Positions 44,509-53,963 of a DNA stretch of 64,000 bases are shown in pieces; the first letter of the stretch is position 1, and every line of letters begins with the position of its first letter. The translations under genes were made by a program, and so were the position numbers. This DNA is from VXNE01 sp963665455 (GTDB lineage: Bacteria > Pseudomonadota > Gammaproteobacteria > Pseudomonadales > Azotimanducaceae). The stretch lies in NCBI GenBank assembly GCA_963665455.1, contig OY762279.1, positions 4,030,001-4,094,000 of the forward strand, written 5' to 3'. The notes beneath the pieces are model-generated. The model made no database searches. It saw only the letters and a program-made list of their open reading frames with translations, and had not been told where the DNA came from.

Positions 44509-44940
44509 CTACGGCGCGAAGCTCGACCGCGCCTGCACACCCCACCGGCCATCGATCTTGGCGACGATCCACAGCGACGGGTAGACGCCGATCACGCTGC
44601 CGTCCGCGCGGTAGCGGCTGAACTGCACTGCGAAGTGGACCTTGTCGTCCGTGCTCTGCACCGCCCGGCGGTAGTCCCAGAGGCTGTAGTGCCAGCCGGT
44701 GGCGGCGATGAACTTCTCGAAGAAGTCGGGCACGCGAGAGGCCGGGGACTCCAGATGGATGATCCGGCCGCTCGCGATGCGCACGTGGGGGAAGTGGAAG
44801 GCCGCGTCCATGCCGGCGATGTCGCGCCGGTTCCAGGCGTCCATGTAGCCGTTCAGGGCGGCGAGTGCTTCCTGCTCCGGGCCGGCCGCGGCCACGATGT
44901 CGTCGCTGTGTTCGTCCGCGTGGTCGTGGATCTCCGCCAT
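44509..44940 (-). CDS. SnoaL/DUF4440-like small protein
   Basis: The ATG at 44940 (MAEIHDHADEH, GGAGG upstream) is preferred over 45015. The 143-residue protein has the NTF2-like layout: helix ALAALNGYMDAWNRRDIAGM (~30-49), then strands with FHFPHVRIASGRIIHL, a helix, and the C-terminal sheet VHFAVQFSRYRADGSVIG and YPSLWIVAKIDGRWGVQARS. Such proteins are cyclases, isomerases or ligand-binding folds. No catalytic residue can be identified. It is the only minus-strand gene in this stretch, divergent from the sulfatase; the 73-bp divergent region should hold both promoters. Confidence 0.78.
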   Translation of the reverse strand: MAEIHDHADEHSDDIVAAAGPEQEALAALNGYMDAWNRRDIAGMDAAFHFPHVRIASGRIIHLESPASRVPDFFEKFIAATGWHYSLWDYRRAVQSTDDKVHFAVQFSRYRADGSVIGVYPSLWIVAKIDGRWGVQARSSFAP

Positions 44941-45013
44941 GGCACCGCCTCCGCCGTTGTCCGGGGGCCGCATGATACGCTTGGCCGCCATCCAGCCCGT
45001 GGGATATCCAGGC

Positions 45014-46558
45014 ATGATCGCGCTCCGTCGCCGCTCGCGTGTCCCTCATCCTTTGCTGGCCGCGATGGCCGTGGCCGGGCTTCTCCTGGCGGGCTGCGAG
45101 CAGCCATCCACCGCGCCTGAACCGACGCCGCCTCCCGAAGCCGCCGCGCCGGCGGAGCGCGCCCCGAACATCGTCCTGATCTTCGCCGACGACCTCGGCA
45201 TCGGCGACATTGGTGCCTACGGCGGGGAGGTCATCGCGACACCGAACATCGACGCGCTGGCGACCGCCGGGGTACGCGCGGCGGAGGGGTATGTCTCGCA
45301 TCCGGTATGCAGCCCCTCCCGCGCGGGCATGCTCACCGGGCGCTATCAAGCGCGCCATGGTTGGGAGTTCAACCCGGCGGGCCGCGATGTGGACAACGGC
45401 ATGAGCACGGCGGAGACGACGTTCGCCGATGCCCTGAAGGCGCTCGGCTACGCCACCGGCATGGTGGGCAAATGGCACCTCGGCTACGAGACCGAGCACC
45501 ACCCCATGAGCCGGGGCTTTGACGAGTATTTCGGCGTGCTGGCCGGAGGCAGCATCTTCATTGATTCGCGCACGCCCGGCGTGGAGAGCATCGGGCCGCC
45601 CCTGACGGAACGGCCCGAACGCATCGCCGTCTACCGCGGCTTCGAGACGGTGGAGGTGGAGGAGTACCTGACGGACGTGTTCACCGACGAGGCGGTGGCG
45701 TTCATCGACCGCCACCGGGACGCGCCGTTTTTCCTGTATCTCAGCCACACCACGCCGCATACGCCCCTGCAGGCCACGGCGCGTTACCTCGAGCCCTATC
45801 GGCATATCGAGGATGCCCGGACCCGCGTCTATGCCGCGATGGTCGGCTCCCTCGACGAGAGCGTGGCGCGCGTCGTCGCGAAACTCCGCGAGACCGGCCA
45901 GTACGAGAACACCTTGATCGCGTTCCTTTCGGACAACGGCTGCGCGGGTTACATCGGCCACGCGTGCTCGAACGCACCGCACGCGGGCTTCAAGCGCTAC
46001 CACCAGGAAGGCGGCATCCGGACTCCCTTCATCCTGAGCTGGCCGAACGGGTTGCCGGCCGGGCAGGTCTACGGCGAACCGGTGATCTCGCTGGACCTGC
46101 TCGCGACCTTTACGGGCGCCGCCGGGAGCGCCGTCACCACGGAGGACAGCGTCGACCTGCTGCCTTACCTGCGCGGCGAGGCCGAAGGCCGACCCCACGA
46201 GCATCTCTACTGGCGCTCCGGCCCCAACATGGCGATCCGGGACGAGCGCTGGAAGCTTATCCGTTACCGCCGGACCGGCTTCACGGCCGACGACCTGGAC
46301 GAGACGGGCCGCCTGACGCCCCCGGAGGAAGGCTGGCCGACCGACGCGCCGCTCGGGCACGTGACGATGCTGTATGACCTCGACGCGGATCCCGGCGAGA
46401 CCGTCAACCTTGCCGGCGGACATCCGGAGGTGGTCGAGCGGCTCTCCGCGCGCCACGCCGAATGGGTCGGAACGCTGCCCACGGATCCCGCGATCCTGCC
46501 CGCCGTGCGGTCGACGCTCGTCGAGGCCGAGGGCGAGACGGTGCAGTTGATATTCTAG
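45014..46558 (+). CDS. Secreted lipoprotein sulfatase (type I, Cys)
   Basis: ATG at 45014 begins a lipoprotein signal with a clear lipobox LLLAGC. The 514-residue product is an arylsulfatase-family enzyme: NIVLIFADDLGIGDIGAYGG (~52-71) holds the metal-binding Asp pair, VCSPSRAGMLTGR (~98-110) has the C-x-P-S-R sequence whose Cys is converted to formylglycine, GKWHLG (~153) follows, and SHTTPHTPLQ (~240) and FLSDNGC (~300) complete the metal and sulfate site. It hydrolyses sulfate esters, probably on sulfated sugars or metabolites in the periplasm. No formylglycine-generating enzyme lies in the window. It is followed 14 bp later by a peptide-type binding protein, which suggests that the released product is imported. 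Confidence 0.92.
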   Translation: MIALRRRSRVPHPLLAAMAVAGLLLAGCEQPSTAPEPTPPPEAAAPAERAPNIVLIFADDLGIGDIGAYGGEVIATPNIDALATAGVRAAEGYVSHPVCSPSRAGMLTGRYQARHGWEFNPAGRDVDNGMSTAETTFADALKALGYATGMVGKWHLGYETEHHPMSRGFDEYFGVLAGGSIFIDSRTPGVESIGPPLTERPERIAVYRGFETVEVEEYLTDVFTDEAVAFIDRHRDAPFFLYLSHTTPHTPLQATARYLEPYRHIEDARTRVYAAMVGSLDESVARVVAKLRETGQYENTLIAFLSDNGCAGYIGHACSNAPHAGFKRYHQEGGIRTPFILSWPNGLPAGQVYGEPVISLDLLATFTGAAGSAVTTEDSVDLLPYLRGEAEGRPHEHLYWRSGPNMAIRDERWKLIRYRRTGFTADDLDETGRLTPPEEGWPTDAPLGHVTMLYDLDADPGETVNLAGGHPEVVERLSARHAEWVGTLPTDPAILPAVRSTLVEAEGETVQLIF

Positions 46559-46572
46559 GCGGGTACCAGGCG

Positions 46573-48153
46573 GTGCCGAACGCCATCTCCCGCGCCGCCT
46601 GGGTCGGGCTCGTCGCCTGCCTTTCGGTACCGGCCTGCTCGGGTGGTCACGACGAGTTGGCTAGCCCCGGGCTGCCCGTCGTCACCACCGCGGAAACCGT
46701 GCGCTTCGGGACATCGAACCCGATGGTGACGTTCGACCCGCATCTCGCCGATACCGGGCCGCAGTTCTCCTCCTACCTGACGCTCGTCTACGACGGGCTG
46801 ACGGCCTTGAACCTCGCGAGCCCGTTCGAGCCCCATCCGAGCCTCGCCACGTCCTGGAGCTGGCCGGACAACAACACCATCGACCTGGCGCTGCGCCGCG
46901 GCGTGCGCTTCATCGACGGCGAACGGTTCGACGCCCACGCGGCGAAGGCCAACATCGACCGGCTCATGGAACTCAAGGGCCCGCGCATCAACACCGTCGC
47001 GTCCATGTACGCGGCGGAGGTGCTGGACGACTACACGCTCCGGCTGCACCTGCACTTCCCCGATCCGACGCTGCTCTACAACCTCGGCCTGTCGCCCGGC
47101 TTGATGGTGAGTCCCGCCGCCTTCGACAACCCCGACCTCGACTTGAACCCCGTGGGCACCGGTCCCTGGCTTTACGATCAAACGCGCTCGACCCTCGGCG
47201 AAGTCCTCCACTTCGTGCCGAATCCGGACCACTTCGACCCGGCCTACCACGACGTGCCGGGCATCGACGTCCACGAACTCCCCGACCGGCGCGCCCGCCT
47301 GAACGCGCTGATCTCGGGCCAGATCGACCTCGCCATCGTCGGACCGACCGAGGCCGAACCGGCGCGCGAGCAGGGGTTCGGCGTGACCTCCCGCGCCAAC
47401 CGCTGGTTCGGACTGACGATCCTGGACCGGGCCGGCGACCTCGTGCCGGAGATGGGCGACCCGCGCGTGCGGCAAGCCCTCGGCTTCGCAGTGGACCGCC
47501 AAGCGATCGCCGACGCGGTCTACTTCGGGTATGCGCGGCCCACGTCCCAGCCCATGCACCACCAGAATCTCGGACACGACCCGGCGCTCGAGTCGTTCTT
47601 CTCATACGATCCCGACCGCGCCCGCGCCCTGCTCGACGCGGCCGGGATCGATACCTTCTCGTTCACGGTGCCGGTGACGGCCGAGAGCGTTCCCCAGTAC
47701 GAGGCGGTGCAGGCCTACCTCCGGCGCGTCGGCATCGACATGCGCATCAAGGTGATCGAGCCCGGGAGCATCGCGGCGCTCGCCCGGAGCCGCGACTACC
47801 CGGTGAACACCATCGGCTACCCGAACTTCGATCCGGACAGCCGCCACCCCGCGATCTGGTCGGTCACCGCCGGTTTCAACCCCTTCGGCTACGAAGACCC
47901 GCGCCTCGAACGGCTGGCGGGAGAAGCCATCAGGAGCCTGGACGAGAACCTGCGGGCGCGGAACTACCGCGAGTACTTCAACGTGGTCGTGAAGGACGTG
48001 CTGACGCTGGTCTATCTCCAGATCGACGACCTCGTCATCTACGATGCGGACAAGCTCACGGGGGTGCGCGTGGGACGCTACATCGATCCGATGCTGCGGG
48101 AGATCCGGATCAGGCCCAAGGCACCGACGTTCGCCGGCGTCACCGGCGGGTAG
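46573..48153 (+). CDS. Peptide-type ABC substrate-binding lipoprotein 2
   Basis: The GTG at 46573 starts just after the sulfatase stop and gives 526 residues; the frame upstream overlaps the sulfatase. The signal ends at LSVPACSGGH, so the protein is probably lipidated. The mature part repeats the blocks of copy 1: MVTFDPHLADTGPQFSSYL, VRFIDGERFDAHAAKANIDR, PVGTGPWLYDQ and GDPRVRQALGFAVDRQAIAD. Both copies end with the same YPVNTIGYPNFDPDSRH region, where the ligand is expected to sit. The permease genes follow six bases later. Two paralogous receptors for one permease set suggest related solutes. Confidence 0.88.
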   Translation: MPNAISRAAWVGLVACLSVPACSGGHDELASPGLPVVTTAETVRFGTSNPMVTFDPHLADTGPQFSSYLTLVYDGLTALNLASPFEPHPSLATSWSWPDNNTIDLALRRGVRFIDGERFDAHAAKANIDRLMELKGPRINTVASMYAAEVLDDYTLRLHLHFPDPTLLYNLGLSPGLMVSPAAFDNPDLDLNPVGTGPWLYDQTRSTLGEVLHFVPNPDHFDPAYHDVPGIDVHELPDRRARLNALISGQIDLAIVGPTEAEPAREQGFGVTSRANRWFGLTILDRAGDLVPEMGDPRVRQALGFAVDRQAIADAVYFGYARPTSQPMHHQNLGHDPALESFFSYDPDRARALLDAAGIDTFSFTVPVTAESVPQYEAVQAYLRRVGIDMRIKVIEPGSIAALARSRDYPVNTIGYPNFDPDSRHPAIWSVTAGFNPFGYEDPRLERLAGEAIRSLDENLRARNYREYFNVVVKDVLTLVYLQIDDLVIYDADKLTGVRVGRYIDPMLREIRIRPKAPTFAGVTGG

Positions 48154-48158
48154 CGCGC

Positions 48159-49103
48159 GTGCTGAAGCTCCTTGCCGCGCGCATCGTGGGCCTCGCGCCC
48201 CTGCTGCTGATCGTCTCGTTCCTGACGTTCCTGATGCTGCATCTGGTGCCCGGCGACATCCGGGACATCATCCTCGGCGTCGACGCCACACCGGAGCAGT
48301 ACGAGGAACTCGGGGAGAAGCTCGGCCTGGACGATCCATTCGTCGTGCAGTACGGACGTTGGCTCTTCAAGGCGGTGCAGGGCGATCTGGGCACGTCCGC
48401 GTACAACAGCCAGACCGTTGTCGATGCCGTGCTCGACACGTTGCCGGTGACGCTGTCGCTGACCTTCGGGGGCATGCTGGTCGGCATCGTGATCGGCGTG
48501 CCGGCCGGGGTCTACGCGGGCCTGCACCGCGGGGGCCGCGTGGACCGGGCCGCGGTGCTCGGCGCCACCATCGGCCAGGCGCTCCCCAACTTCTGGGTGG
48601 CGATCATCCTCGTCATCCCCTTCGCCTTGTGGTGGCAGCTCCTGCCCGCGACCGGCTTCACGCCCCCGACGGAGAGCGTGACCGAATGGCTGCGCAGCAT
48701 CGCCCTCGCCGCAGTGGCCCTCGGCACGTCCGCGAGCGCGGCCCTCGCCCGCCAGACGCGGGGGGCCGTCATCGACGTGCTGGGCACCGACTACATCCGC
48801 ACGGCCCGGGCCAAGGGCTTGTCCGAACGCACGGTGACGTTCCGCCATGCGCTCAAGAACGCCGCGGTCCCGATCGTCACCACCATCGGCTTCCAGGTGA
48901 ACGGGCTGCTCGGCGGCGCGCTGATCGTCGAGCAGGTGTTCGGGCTCAACGGCTTCGGGTCCCTCGCCATCGACGCGGTGCGCACGCAGAACATCCCGAT
49001 CATGCAGGGCGTCGTGATGATGGGCACCCTCGTGATCGTCGCGGTCAACATCGCCGTGGACATCGCCTACGGCTACGTCAATCCCCGGATGCGGCCGGCA
49101 TGA
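48159..49103 (+). CDS. OppB/DppB-type ABC permease, second system
   Basis: GTG at 48159 (VLKLLAARIVGLAPLLLIVS) gives 314 residues. Features are LHLVPGDIRDIILGVDATPE (~27), about six membrane helices, the ATPase-docking EAA loop DYIRTARAKGLSERTVTFRHA (DYIRTARAKGL then SERTVTFRHA, ~210-230) and the family ending YGYVNPRMRPA. It is the first permease after binding protein 2, six bases away, and its stop overlaps the ATG of the fused OppCD gene. Confidence 0.9.
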   Translation: MLKLLAARIVGLAPLLLIVSFLTFLMLHLVPGDIRDIILGVDATPEQYEELGEKLGLDDPFVVQYGRWLFKAVQGDLGTSAYNSQTVVDAVLDTLPVTLSLTFGGMLVGIVIGVPAGVYAGLHRGGRVDRAAVLGATIGQALPNFWVAIILVIPFALWWQLLPATGFTPPTESVTEWLRSIALAAVALGTSASAALARQTRGAVIDVLGTDYIRTARAKGLSERTVTFRHALKNAAVPIVTTIGFQVNGLLGGALIVEQVFGLNGFGSLAIDAVRTQNIPIMQGVVMMGTLVIVAVNIAVDIAYGYVNPRMRPA

Positions 49104-51082
49104 GCGAGCAGCACGCCCTCGCCGGGGAGACGGACCTGACGGCCGCGGCCCTCGAGGACGAGGGGCTCGGCAGCGCGGCGCCGCTCACGGGGAGCGAACG
49201 TTTCGTGCGCGCCTTCCTGCAACATCGTCCCGCGGTCATCTCCGCCGGGTATCTCGGAGTGCTGGTGCTCACAGCGCTCTTCGGGCTCCATCTCGTGCCG
49301 CACGACCCGCTCGTCATCGACCTCACGCGGACGTTCGAAGGGCCTTCGCTGGAGTACTGGCTCGGCACGGACCACCTCGGGCGCAGCACGCTGGCGCGTC
49401 TCGTGGCGGCGACCGCCGTGGCGTTGAAGGCGGCGGCGCTGGGCGTCGGCATCGCGCTGGGGCTCGGGGCACCGCTCGGGCTGCTGTCGGGCTACTTTGG
49501 GGGCTGGTGGGACCGCATCTCCATGCGCATCGTCGAAGCGATCATCGCCTTGCCGGCGCTACTGGTCGCCATCGCCATCCTGGCGATCCTCGGCCCTAGC
49601 CTCACCAACGCCATGATCGCCCTCGGCATCGCGAACGCCACGGCCTTCTTCCGCCTGATGCGGGGCACGGCCCTCGAGGTGCGGGAGGCCGTGTACGTGG
49701 ATGCCGCGCGGGTGAGCGGCGCGGCCACCTCGCGCATCCTGTTCCGCCACGTGTTGCCGAACGTCACCGGCCCCCTCACCGTGCAGACGACGCTGACGTT
49801 CGCCTACGTCCTGCTCGCCGAGGCCGGGCTCTCGTACATCGGGCTCGGCGTGCAGCCACCGGAAGCGAGTTGGGGCGTGATGCTCTCGACGGCCCAGAAC
49901 TACCTGCACCAGCATCCGTTCATGGTGGCGCCGCCGGGCCTCATGATCGTGTTCAGCGTGCTCGCCTTCAATCTGGTCGGCGATGGCCTGCGGGATGCGC
50001 TCTCCCGGGTTGAGGCACGCCCGGCGGGAGGGCGCCGATCCGTTGCACCCAACGTCGCGGCAGAGTCCCGAGAGGCCAAGGACGCCGCCGCGCCCGCCCC
50101 GCTGCTTGGGGTTTCCGACCTCGCCGTTCAGTTCCCGGCCCCGCGCGGGGGCGACCTCACGGTGGTGAGCGGCGTCAGCTTCGAGATGCATGCCGGCCGT
50201 ACCGTCGGCCTCGTCGGCGAGTCGGGGTGTGGCAAGTCCGTGACGGCGATGGCCGTCATGGGCCTCCTCGGCGAGACGGGGCGCATTGTCTCGGGCTCGA
50301 TCCGTTTCGACGGCCGCGAACTCGTGGGGATGCCGGCAGCGGAACTCAACCGCATCCGGGGCGACGAGATCGGCATGATCTTCCAGGAGCCGGGGGCGAG
50401 CCTGAATCCGGCGTTCACCGTCAAGCATCAGATCGCCGAGGCGCTGCGCGTACACGAGGGGATGACGCGCCGGCAGGCCGGGGCGCGGGCGGTGGAATTG
50501 CTCGACCACGTAGGTATTCCGGGCGCCGCCCAGCGGGCCGACGACTACCCGCACCAGTTCTCCGGCGGCATGGCGCAGCGGGCGATGATCGCGATGGCGC
50601 TCGCCTGCAACCCGAAGCTCCTCATCGCCGACGAGCCCACCACGGCCCTCGACGTCACCATCCAGGCGCAGGTGCTCGATCTCCTGACCGCGTTGCAGGA
50701 AGAGCACGGCATGGCGATCCTGCTCATCACCCACGACCTCGGCGTCATCGCGGACATGTGCGACGAGGCGCTGGTGATGTATGCCGGGATGATCGTCGAA
50801 CGCGGTCCTGCCGAACCGCTGCTGGCGGAACCCGTGCATCCGTACACCAACGGGCTGCTCGCGTCGATGCCACAAGGTGGGCCGCGCCGGGAAGCTCTGC
50901 CCCAGATTCCCGGGCGCGTCCCGCCGGCCTGGGCGTGGCCGGAGGGCTGCCGGTTCCATCCGCGCTGCCCCCATGCCGCGCCGGCGTGCTCGACCGAGGA
51001 CATCCCCCTCAGCCCGGTCGAACCGGAACGCTCCGCCCGGTGTATTCGGCTTGAAGAGATCGATCCGGCGGAGGGTTGGTAG
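49100..51082 (+). CDS. OppC-OppD fusion: ABC permease joined to its ATPase
   Basis: ATG at 49100 overlaps the OppB stop (ATGA). The 660-residue protein has an OppC-type membrane part (1-~310; YWLGTDHLGRSTLARLVAAT at ~92, EAA loop REAVYVDAARVSGAATSRIL at ~195) and, after a ~25-residue linker, an OppD-type ATPase. The ATPase has Walker A GESGCGKS (~374), signature FSGGMAQRAMIA (~488), Walker B LIADEPTTALDV (~512) and the C-terminal GCRFHPRCPHAAPAC Cys cluster of the oligopeptide ATPase branch. OppC and OppD are normally separate, so here one half of the transporter is fixed covalently to one ATPase; the other ATPase, OppF, is separate. Confidence 0.92.
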   Translation: MSEQHALAGETDLTAAALEDEGLGSAAPLTGSERFVRAFLQHRPAVISAGYLGVLVLTALFGLHLVPHDPLVIDLTRTFEGPSLEYWLGTDHLGRSTLARLVAATAVALKAAALGVGIALGLGAPLGLLSGYFGGWWDRISMRIVEAIIALPALLVAIAILAILGPSLTNAMIALGIANATAFFRLMRGTALEVREAVYVDAARVSGAATSRILFRHVLPNVTGPLTVQTTLTFAYVLLAEAGLSYIGLGVQPPEASWGVMLSTAQNYLHQHPFMVAPPGLMIVFSVLAFNLVGDGLRDALSRVEARPAGGRRSVAPNVAAESREAKDAAAPAPLLGVSDLAVQFPAPRGGDLTVVSGVSFEMHAGRTVGLVGESGCGKSVTAMAVMGLLGETGRIVSGSIRFDGRELVGMPAAELNRIRGDEIGMIFQEPGASLNPAFTVKHQIAEALRVHEGMTRRQAGARAVELLDHVGIPGAAQRADDYPHQFSGGMAQRAMIAMALACNPKLLIADEPTTALDVTIQAQVLDLLTALQEEHGMAILLITHDLGVIADMCDEALVMYAGMIVERGPAEPLLAEPVHPYTNGLLASMPQGGPRREALPQIPGRVPPAWAWPEGCRFHPRCPHAAPACSTEDIPLSPVEPERSARCIRLEEIDPAEGW

Positions 51083-52116
51083 TGGCGGACCAACCCCTGC
51101 TCGAAGTCGACGATCTACGCGTCGACTTCCGCGTCCGGCGCGGACTGTTCGGCACGGCCTCCTACACCGTCCATGCCGTGGCCGGCGTCACCTTCCGCAT
51201 CGAGCGGGGCGAAACGCTCGGCATCGTGGGCGAGTCCGGGTCCGGCAAATCCACCCTTGGACGAGCGCTGCTGCGGCTGGTGGACGCGACCCAGGGGACC
51301 ATCCACCTCGACGGGCAGGCAGTGGGGGAGCTCAAGGGCCGCATGCTGGACTTCCGGCGGGACCTCCAAGTGGTGTTTCAGGACCCACAGGCCTCCCTGA
51401 ACCCGTCCATGGTCGTCGCGGACATCGTCGGCGAGCCCTTGACGATCCACTTCGGGCTGCGCGGGCGGGAACGCGACGCCCGGGTGGCCCAACTGCTCGA
51501 ACGCGTCGGCCTCGCCGCCTACCACCTCGAACGCTATCCGTCCGAGTTCTCCGGCGGACAGCGGCAGCGCATCGCCGTGGCACGCGCCCTGGCCCTCGAG
51601 CCCCGCCTGATCGTCTGCGACGAGCCGGTGAGCGCCTTGGATGTCTCCACCCAAAGCCAGGCCATCAATCTGCTGGAGGAGCTGCAGGCGTCGTTCGGCA
51701 TCGCGTATCTCTTCATCGCCCACGACCTCGCCGTCGTGCGGCACATCAGCCACCGCGTCGGCGTGATGTATCTCGGCCGGCTCGTCGAGCTCGGCCCCGC
51801 GGACCGGGTACACGAGCAACCTGCCCACCCCTACACCGAGATGCTGCTCGCGGCGGCCCCGGTCGCGAACGTGGCCACCCAGCGCCAACGCAAGGCGGTA
51901 CGGCGCAAGCTCCCGGCCACGGAGTTGCCGAGCCCGGTCAATCCGCCGCAGGGTTGTCCGTTCCACACGCGCTGCACCCATGCCATGGACCTCTGCCGCC
52001 GCGAGCTGCCCAAACCCTCGCCCATCGACGGCGGCGGCTGGGTGGCCTGCCACCTGCAGTCGAGCGGGCCGCAGCTCGCCGGCGCAACCCTCGACCAGAT
52101 GCGTCCCGCATCGTGA
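51082..52116 (+). CDS. OppF/DppF-type ABC ATPase
   Basis: The GTG at 51082 follows GGAGG and overlaps the last base of the OppCD stop. The 344-residue protein has Walker A GESGSGKS (~49-56), signature FSGGQRQRIAVARALA (~157), Walker B LIVCDEPVSALDVSTQ (~177) and the H-loop in LFIAHDLAVVRH, then the C-terminal oligopeptide-type extension with QGCPFHTRCTHAMDLC. It supplies the second ATPase of the transporter and could also serve the ATPase-less system at 27-30.6 kb. Confidence 0.93.
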   Translation: MADQPLLEVDDLRVDFRVRRGLFGTASYTVHAVAGVTFRIERGETLGIVGESGSGKSTLGRALLRLVDATQGTIHLDGQAVGELKGRMLDFRRDLQVVFQDPQASLNPSMVVADIVGEPLTIHFGLRGRERDARVAQLLERVGLAAYHLERYPSEFSGGQRQRIAVARALALEPRLIVCDEPVSALDVSTQSQAINLLEELQASFGIAYLFIAHDLAVVRHISHRVGVMYLGRLVELGPADRVHEQPAHPYTEMLLAAAPVANVATQRQRKAVRRKLPATELPSPVNPPQGCPFHTRCTHAMDLCRRELPKPSPIDGGGWVACHLQSSGPQLAGATLDQMRPAS

Positions 52117-52119
52117 GGC

Positions 52120-52134
52120 ACGCCCGGCGGGCGT
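52120..52134. terminator. Small GC hairpin after OppF
   Basis: ACGCCC (52120-52125) pairs with GGGCGT (52129-52134) across a three-base loop, four bases after the OppF stop. There is no T-tract, so it would be a weak or Rho-assisted stop at best. Confidence 0.25.
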
Positions 52135-52168
52135 TGCGGTCGCTTCGGCCCCCTGCCACTATCCCGGC

Positions 52169-53239
52169 ATGTCCACCCGGCATCGCGAACGCCTCGACCC
52201 CGCGGTCTTCGACCTTCCGGTCGAGGCGATTCGGGCCGGTCGTTACTCCGACAAGTACTTCGTGCGCACCCGGGACGTCCTGCGGGCCGACGGCCATCGG
52301 CCGAACGTCCTCATGCAGGTCTTCTGCAAGCATGCCGGCATGCTCTGCGGCATGGACGAGGCCGTGGCGCTCCTGAAGGTGGCGAGCGACGACTGGACCG
52401 ACGTGTCCGTGCGGGCGCTGCACGATGGCGACGACGTCGAACCCTTCGAGACGGTGATGACCATCGAGGGGCCCTACGATGCCTTCGCCCATCTCGAGAC
52501 CCTCTATCTGGGCACCCTTGCCCGCCAGACGCGCATCGCCACCCAGACCCGCGCGGCGGTGCGGGCCGCGGATCCCAAGGACGTGCTGTTCTTCGCGGGG
52601 CGGCACGACCACTGGTCCGTGCAGACCCGCGACGGTTACGCCGCCCACGTCGGCGGCGCGGCCGGGGCCGCCACGGACGCGCAGGCCGCGTACTGGGGCG
52701 GGATGGGCTTCGGCACCCTGCCACACGCCGCCATCGCGGCCTATGGCGGCGACACGGTCCTCGCCGCGCGGAAGTTCGCGGAACACCTGCCGGAGTCGGT
52801 AAATCTGGTCGCGCTGGTGGACTTCGAGAACGACAGCGTGGGTACGTCGCTGGCGGTGGCCAAGGCCCTCGGCGAGCGCCTGTGGGGCGTCCGCCTCGAC
52901 ACCTCCGGCACCCTTGTGGACCGGAGCGTCGTCCCGCAGATGGGCCAGTTCGATCCCCGCGGGGTCAACGCCCAACTCGTGCGCAACGTCCGCAGCGCCC
53001 TCGACGACGCCGGCTTCGAGCACGTACGGATCGTGGCGTCCGGAGGATTCAACGCTGAGCGCATCCGACTTTTCGAAGCGGAGGGCGTGCCCGTCGACGC
53101 CTATGGGGTCGGCTCGTCGCTGGTCGCCAACGACGGGGCATTCGACTTTACCGCAGACATCGTGCGGACGAACGGACTGCCGAGCGCGAAAGTCGGTCGA
53201 GTACTCCGGCCCAACTCACGCCTGGAGATCGTGCCATGA
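52169..53239 (+). CDS. Nicotinate phosphoribosyltransferase-like protein
   Basis: The 356-residue product (ATG at 52169, MSTRHRERLDPAVFD) resembles the NAPRTase/quinolinate phosphoribosyltransferase fold: GRYSDKYFVRTRDVL near the N-terminus, TIEGPYDAFAHLETLYLGTLA (TIEGPYDAFAHLE then TLYLGTLA, ~110-130), FAGRHDH, LVALVDFENDSVG (~213) and C-terminal RIVASGGFNAERIRLFE plus DAYGVGSSL. These are the barrel strands that bind the phosphoribosyl and pyridine groups. It would form nicotinate mononucleotide. It is coupled (ATGA) with a nicotinamidase-like gene, which supports a role in NAD salvage. Confidence 0.85.
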   Translation: MSTRHRERLDPAVFDLPVEAIRAGRYSDKYFVRTRDVLRADGHRPNVLMQVFCKHAGMLCGMDEAVALLKVASDDWTDVSVRALHDGDDVEPFETVMTIEGPYDAFAHLETLYLGTLARQTRIATQTRAAVRAADPKDVLFFAGRHDHWSVQTRDGYAAHVGGAAGAATDAQAAYWGGMGFGTLPHAAIAAYGGDTVLAARKFAEHLPESVNLVALVDFENDSVGTSLAVAKALGERLWGVRLDTSGTLVDRSVVPQMGQFDPRGVNAQLVRNVRSALDDAGFEHVRIVASGGFNAERIRLFEAEGVPVDAYGVGSSLVANDGAFDFTADIVRTNGLPSAKVGRVLRPNSRLEIVP

Positions 53240-53865
53240 GCGAACGCGTGTTCTGGGACGTGGACACCCAGGTGGACTTCATGCTGCCGGAGGGCAAGCT
53301 ATACGTGCCGGGCGCGGAGGCGATCGCGCCCAATCTGGCCCGCCTGACCGACCACGCCCACGCCAACGGCATCCGCATCATGGCAAGCTCCGACAACCAC
53401 GACCCGGACGACGCCGAGCTATCCGACGCGCCCGACCTCCAGGACACGTTCCCGCCCCACTGCTTGCGCGGCACGCCGGGGCAGGCCCGCATCCCCGAGA
53501 CGACCCTCGTCGATCCGCTGATCATCGAGCCCGAGCAGGACGGCGCGGTGGTCATCGCGGGGCTGACCGGCCACACCGGGGACGTCCTGTTCCACAAGCA
53601 CCATTTCGACGTCTTCACGAACCCGCACGTCGCACCCACGGTCCGCGCGCTCGAGATCGCGGAGGTCGTCCTCTACGGCGTCGCCCTCGACGTCTGCAAC
53701 CGCTACGCGGTGGAGGGATTATTGAACCGCTTCCCGAAAATCGCGGTGTCCGTCGTAGTCGATGCCGTCCGCGCACTCGACGAGGCGGGGCGCGAGACGC
53801 TGCTGGGCGATTGGGAAGCCCGCGGCGTCGCGTTACTCCGCACGGAGGACGCGATCAGGGGTTGA
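53236..53865 (+). CDS. Nicotinamidase/isochorismatase-family hydrolase
   Basis: ATG at 53236 overlaps the preceding stop. The 209-residue protein has the Asp-Lys-Cys triad of the cysteine hydrolase family: D12 region in WDVDTQVDFM, a Lys in LFHKHHFDVF (~120) and the nucleophile in ALDVCNRYAVEGLL (~152). The metal-site motif SSDNHDPDD (~51) follows the PncA pattern D-x-H. It would convert nicotinamide to nicotinate, which the upstream enzyme then phosphoribosylates. The cis-peptide before Cys typical of PncA is replaced by LDV, so an isochorismatase-like substrate cannot be excluded. Confidence 0.87.
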   Translation: MSERVFWDVDTQVDFMLPEGKLYVPGAEAIAPNLARLTDHAHANGIRIMASSDNHDPDDAELSDAPDLQDTFPPHCLRGTPGQARIPETTLVDPLIIEPEQDGAVVIAGLTGHTGDVLFHKHHFDVFTNPHVAPTVRALEIAEVVLYGVALDVCNRYAVEGLLNRFPKIAVSVVVDAVRALDEAGRETLLGDWEARGVALLRTEDAIRG

Positions 53866-53963
53866 ACGCCGCTCCCGTGGCGCCGGCCCCGCGTCCACCG
53901 CGATGCCACGATGCCGCGCCGCTATACTGACCTGATTGCGGTTGCCACAACGAAGGCGGTTCC

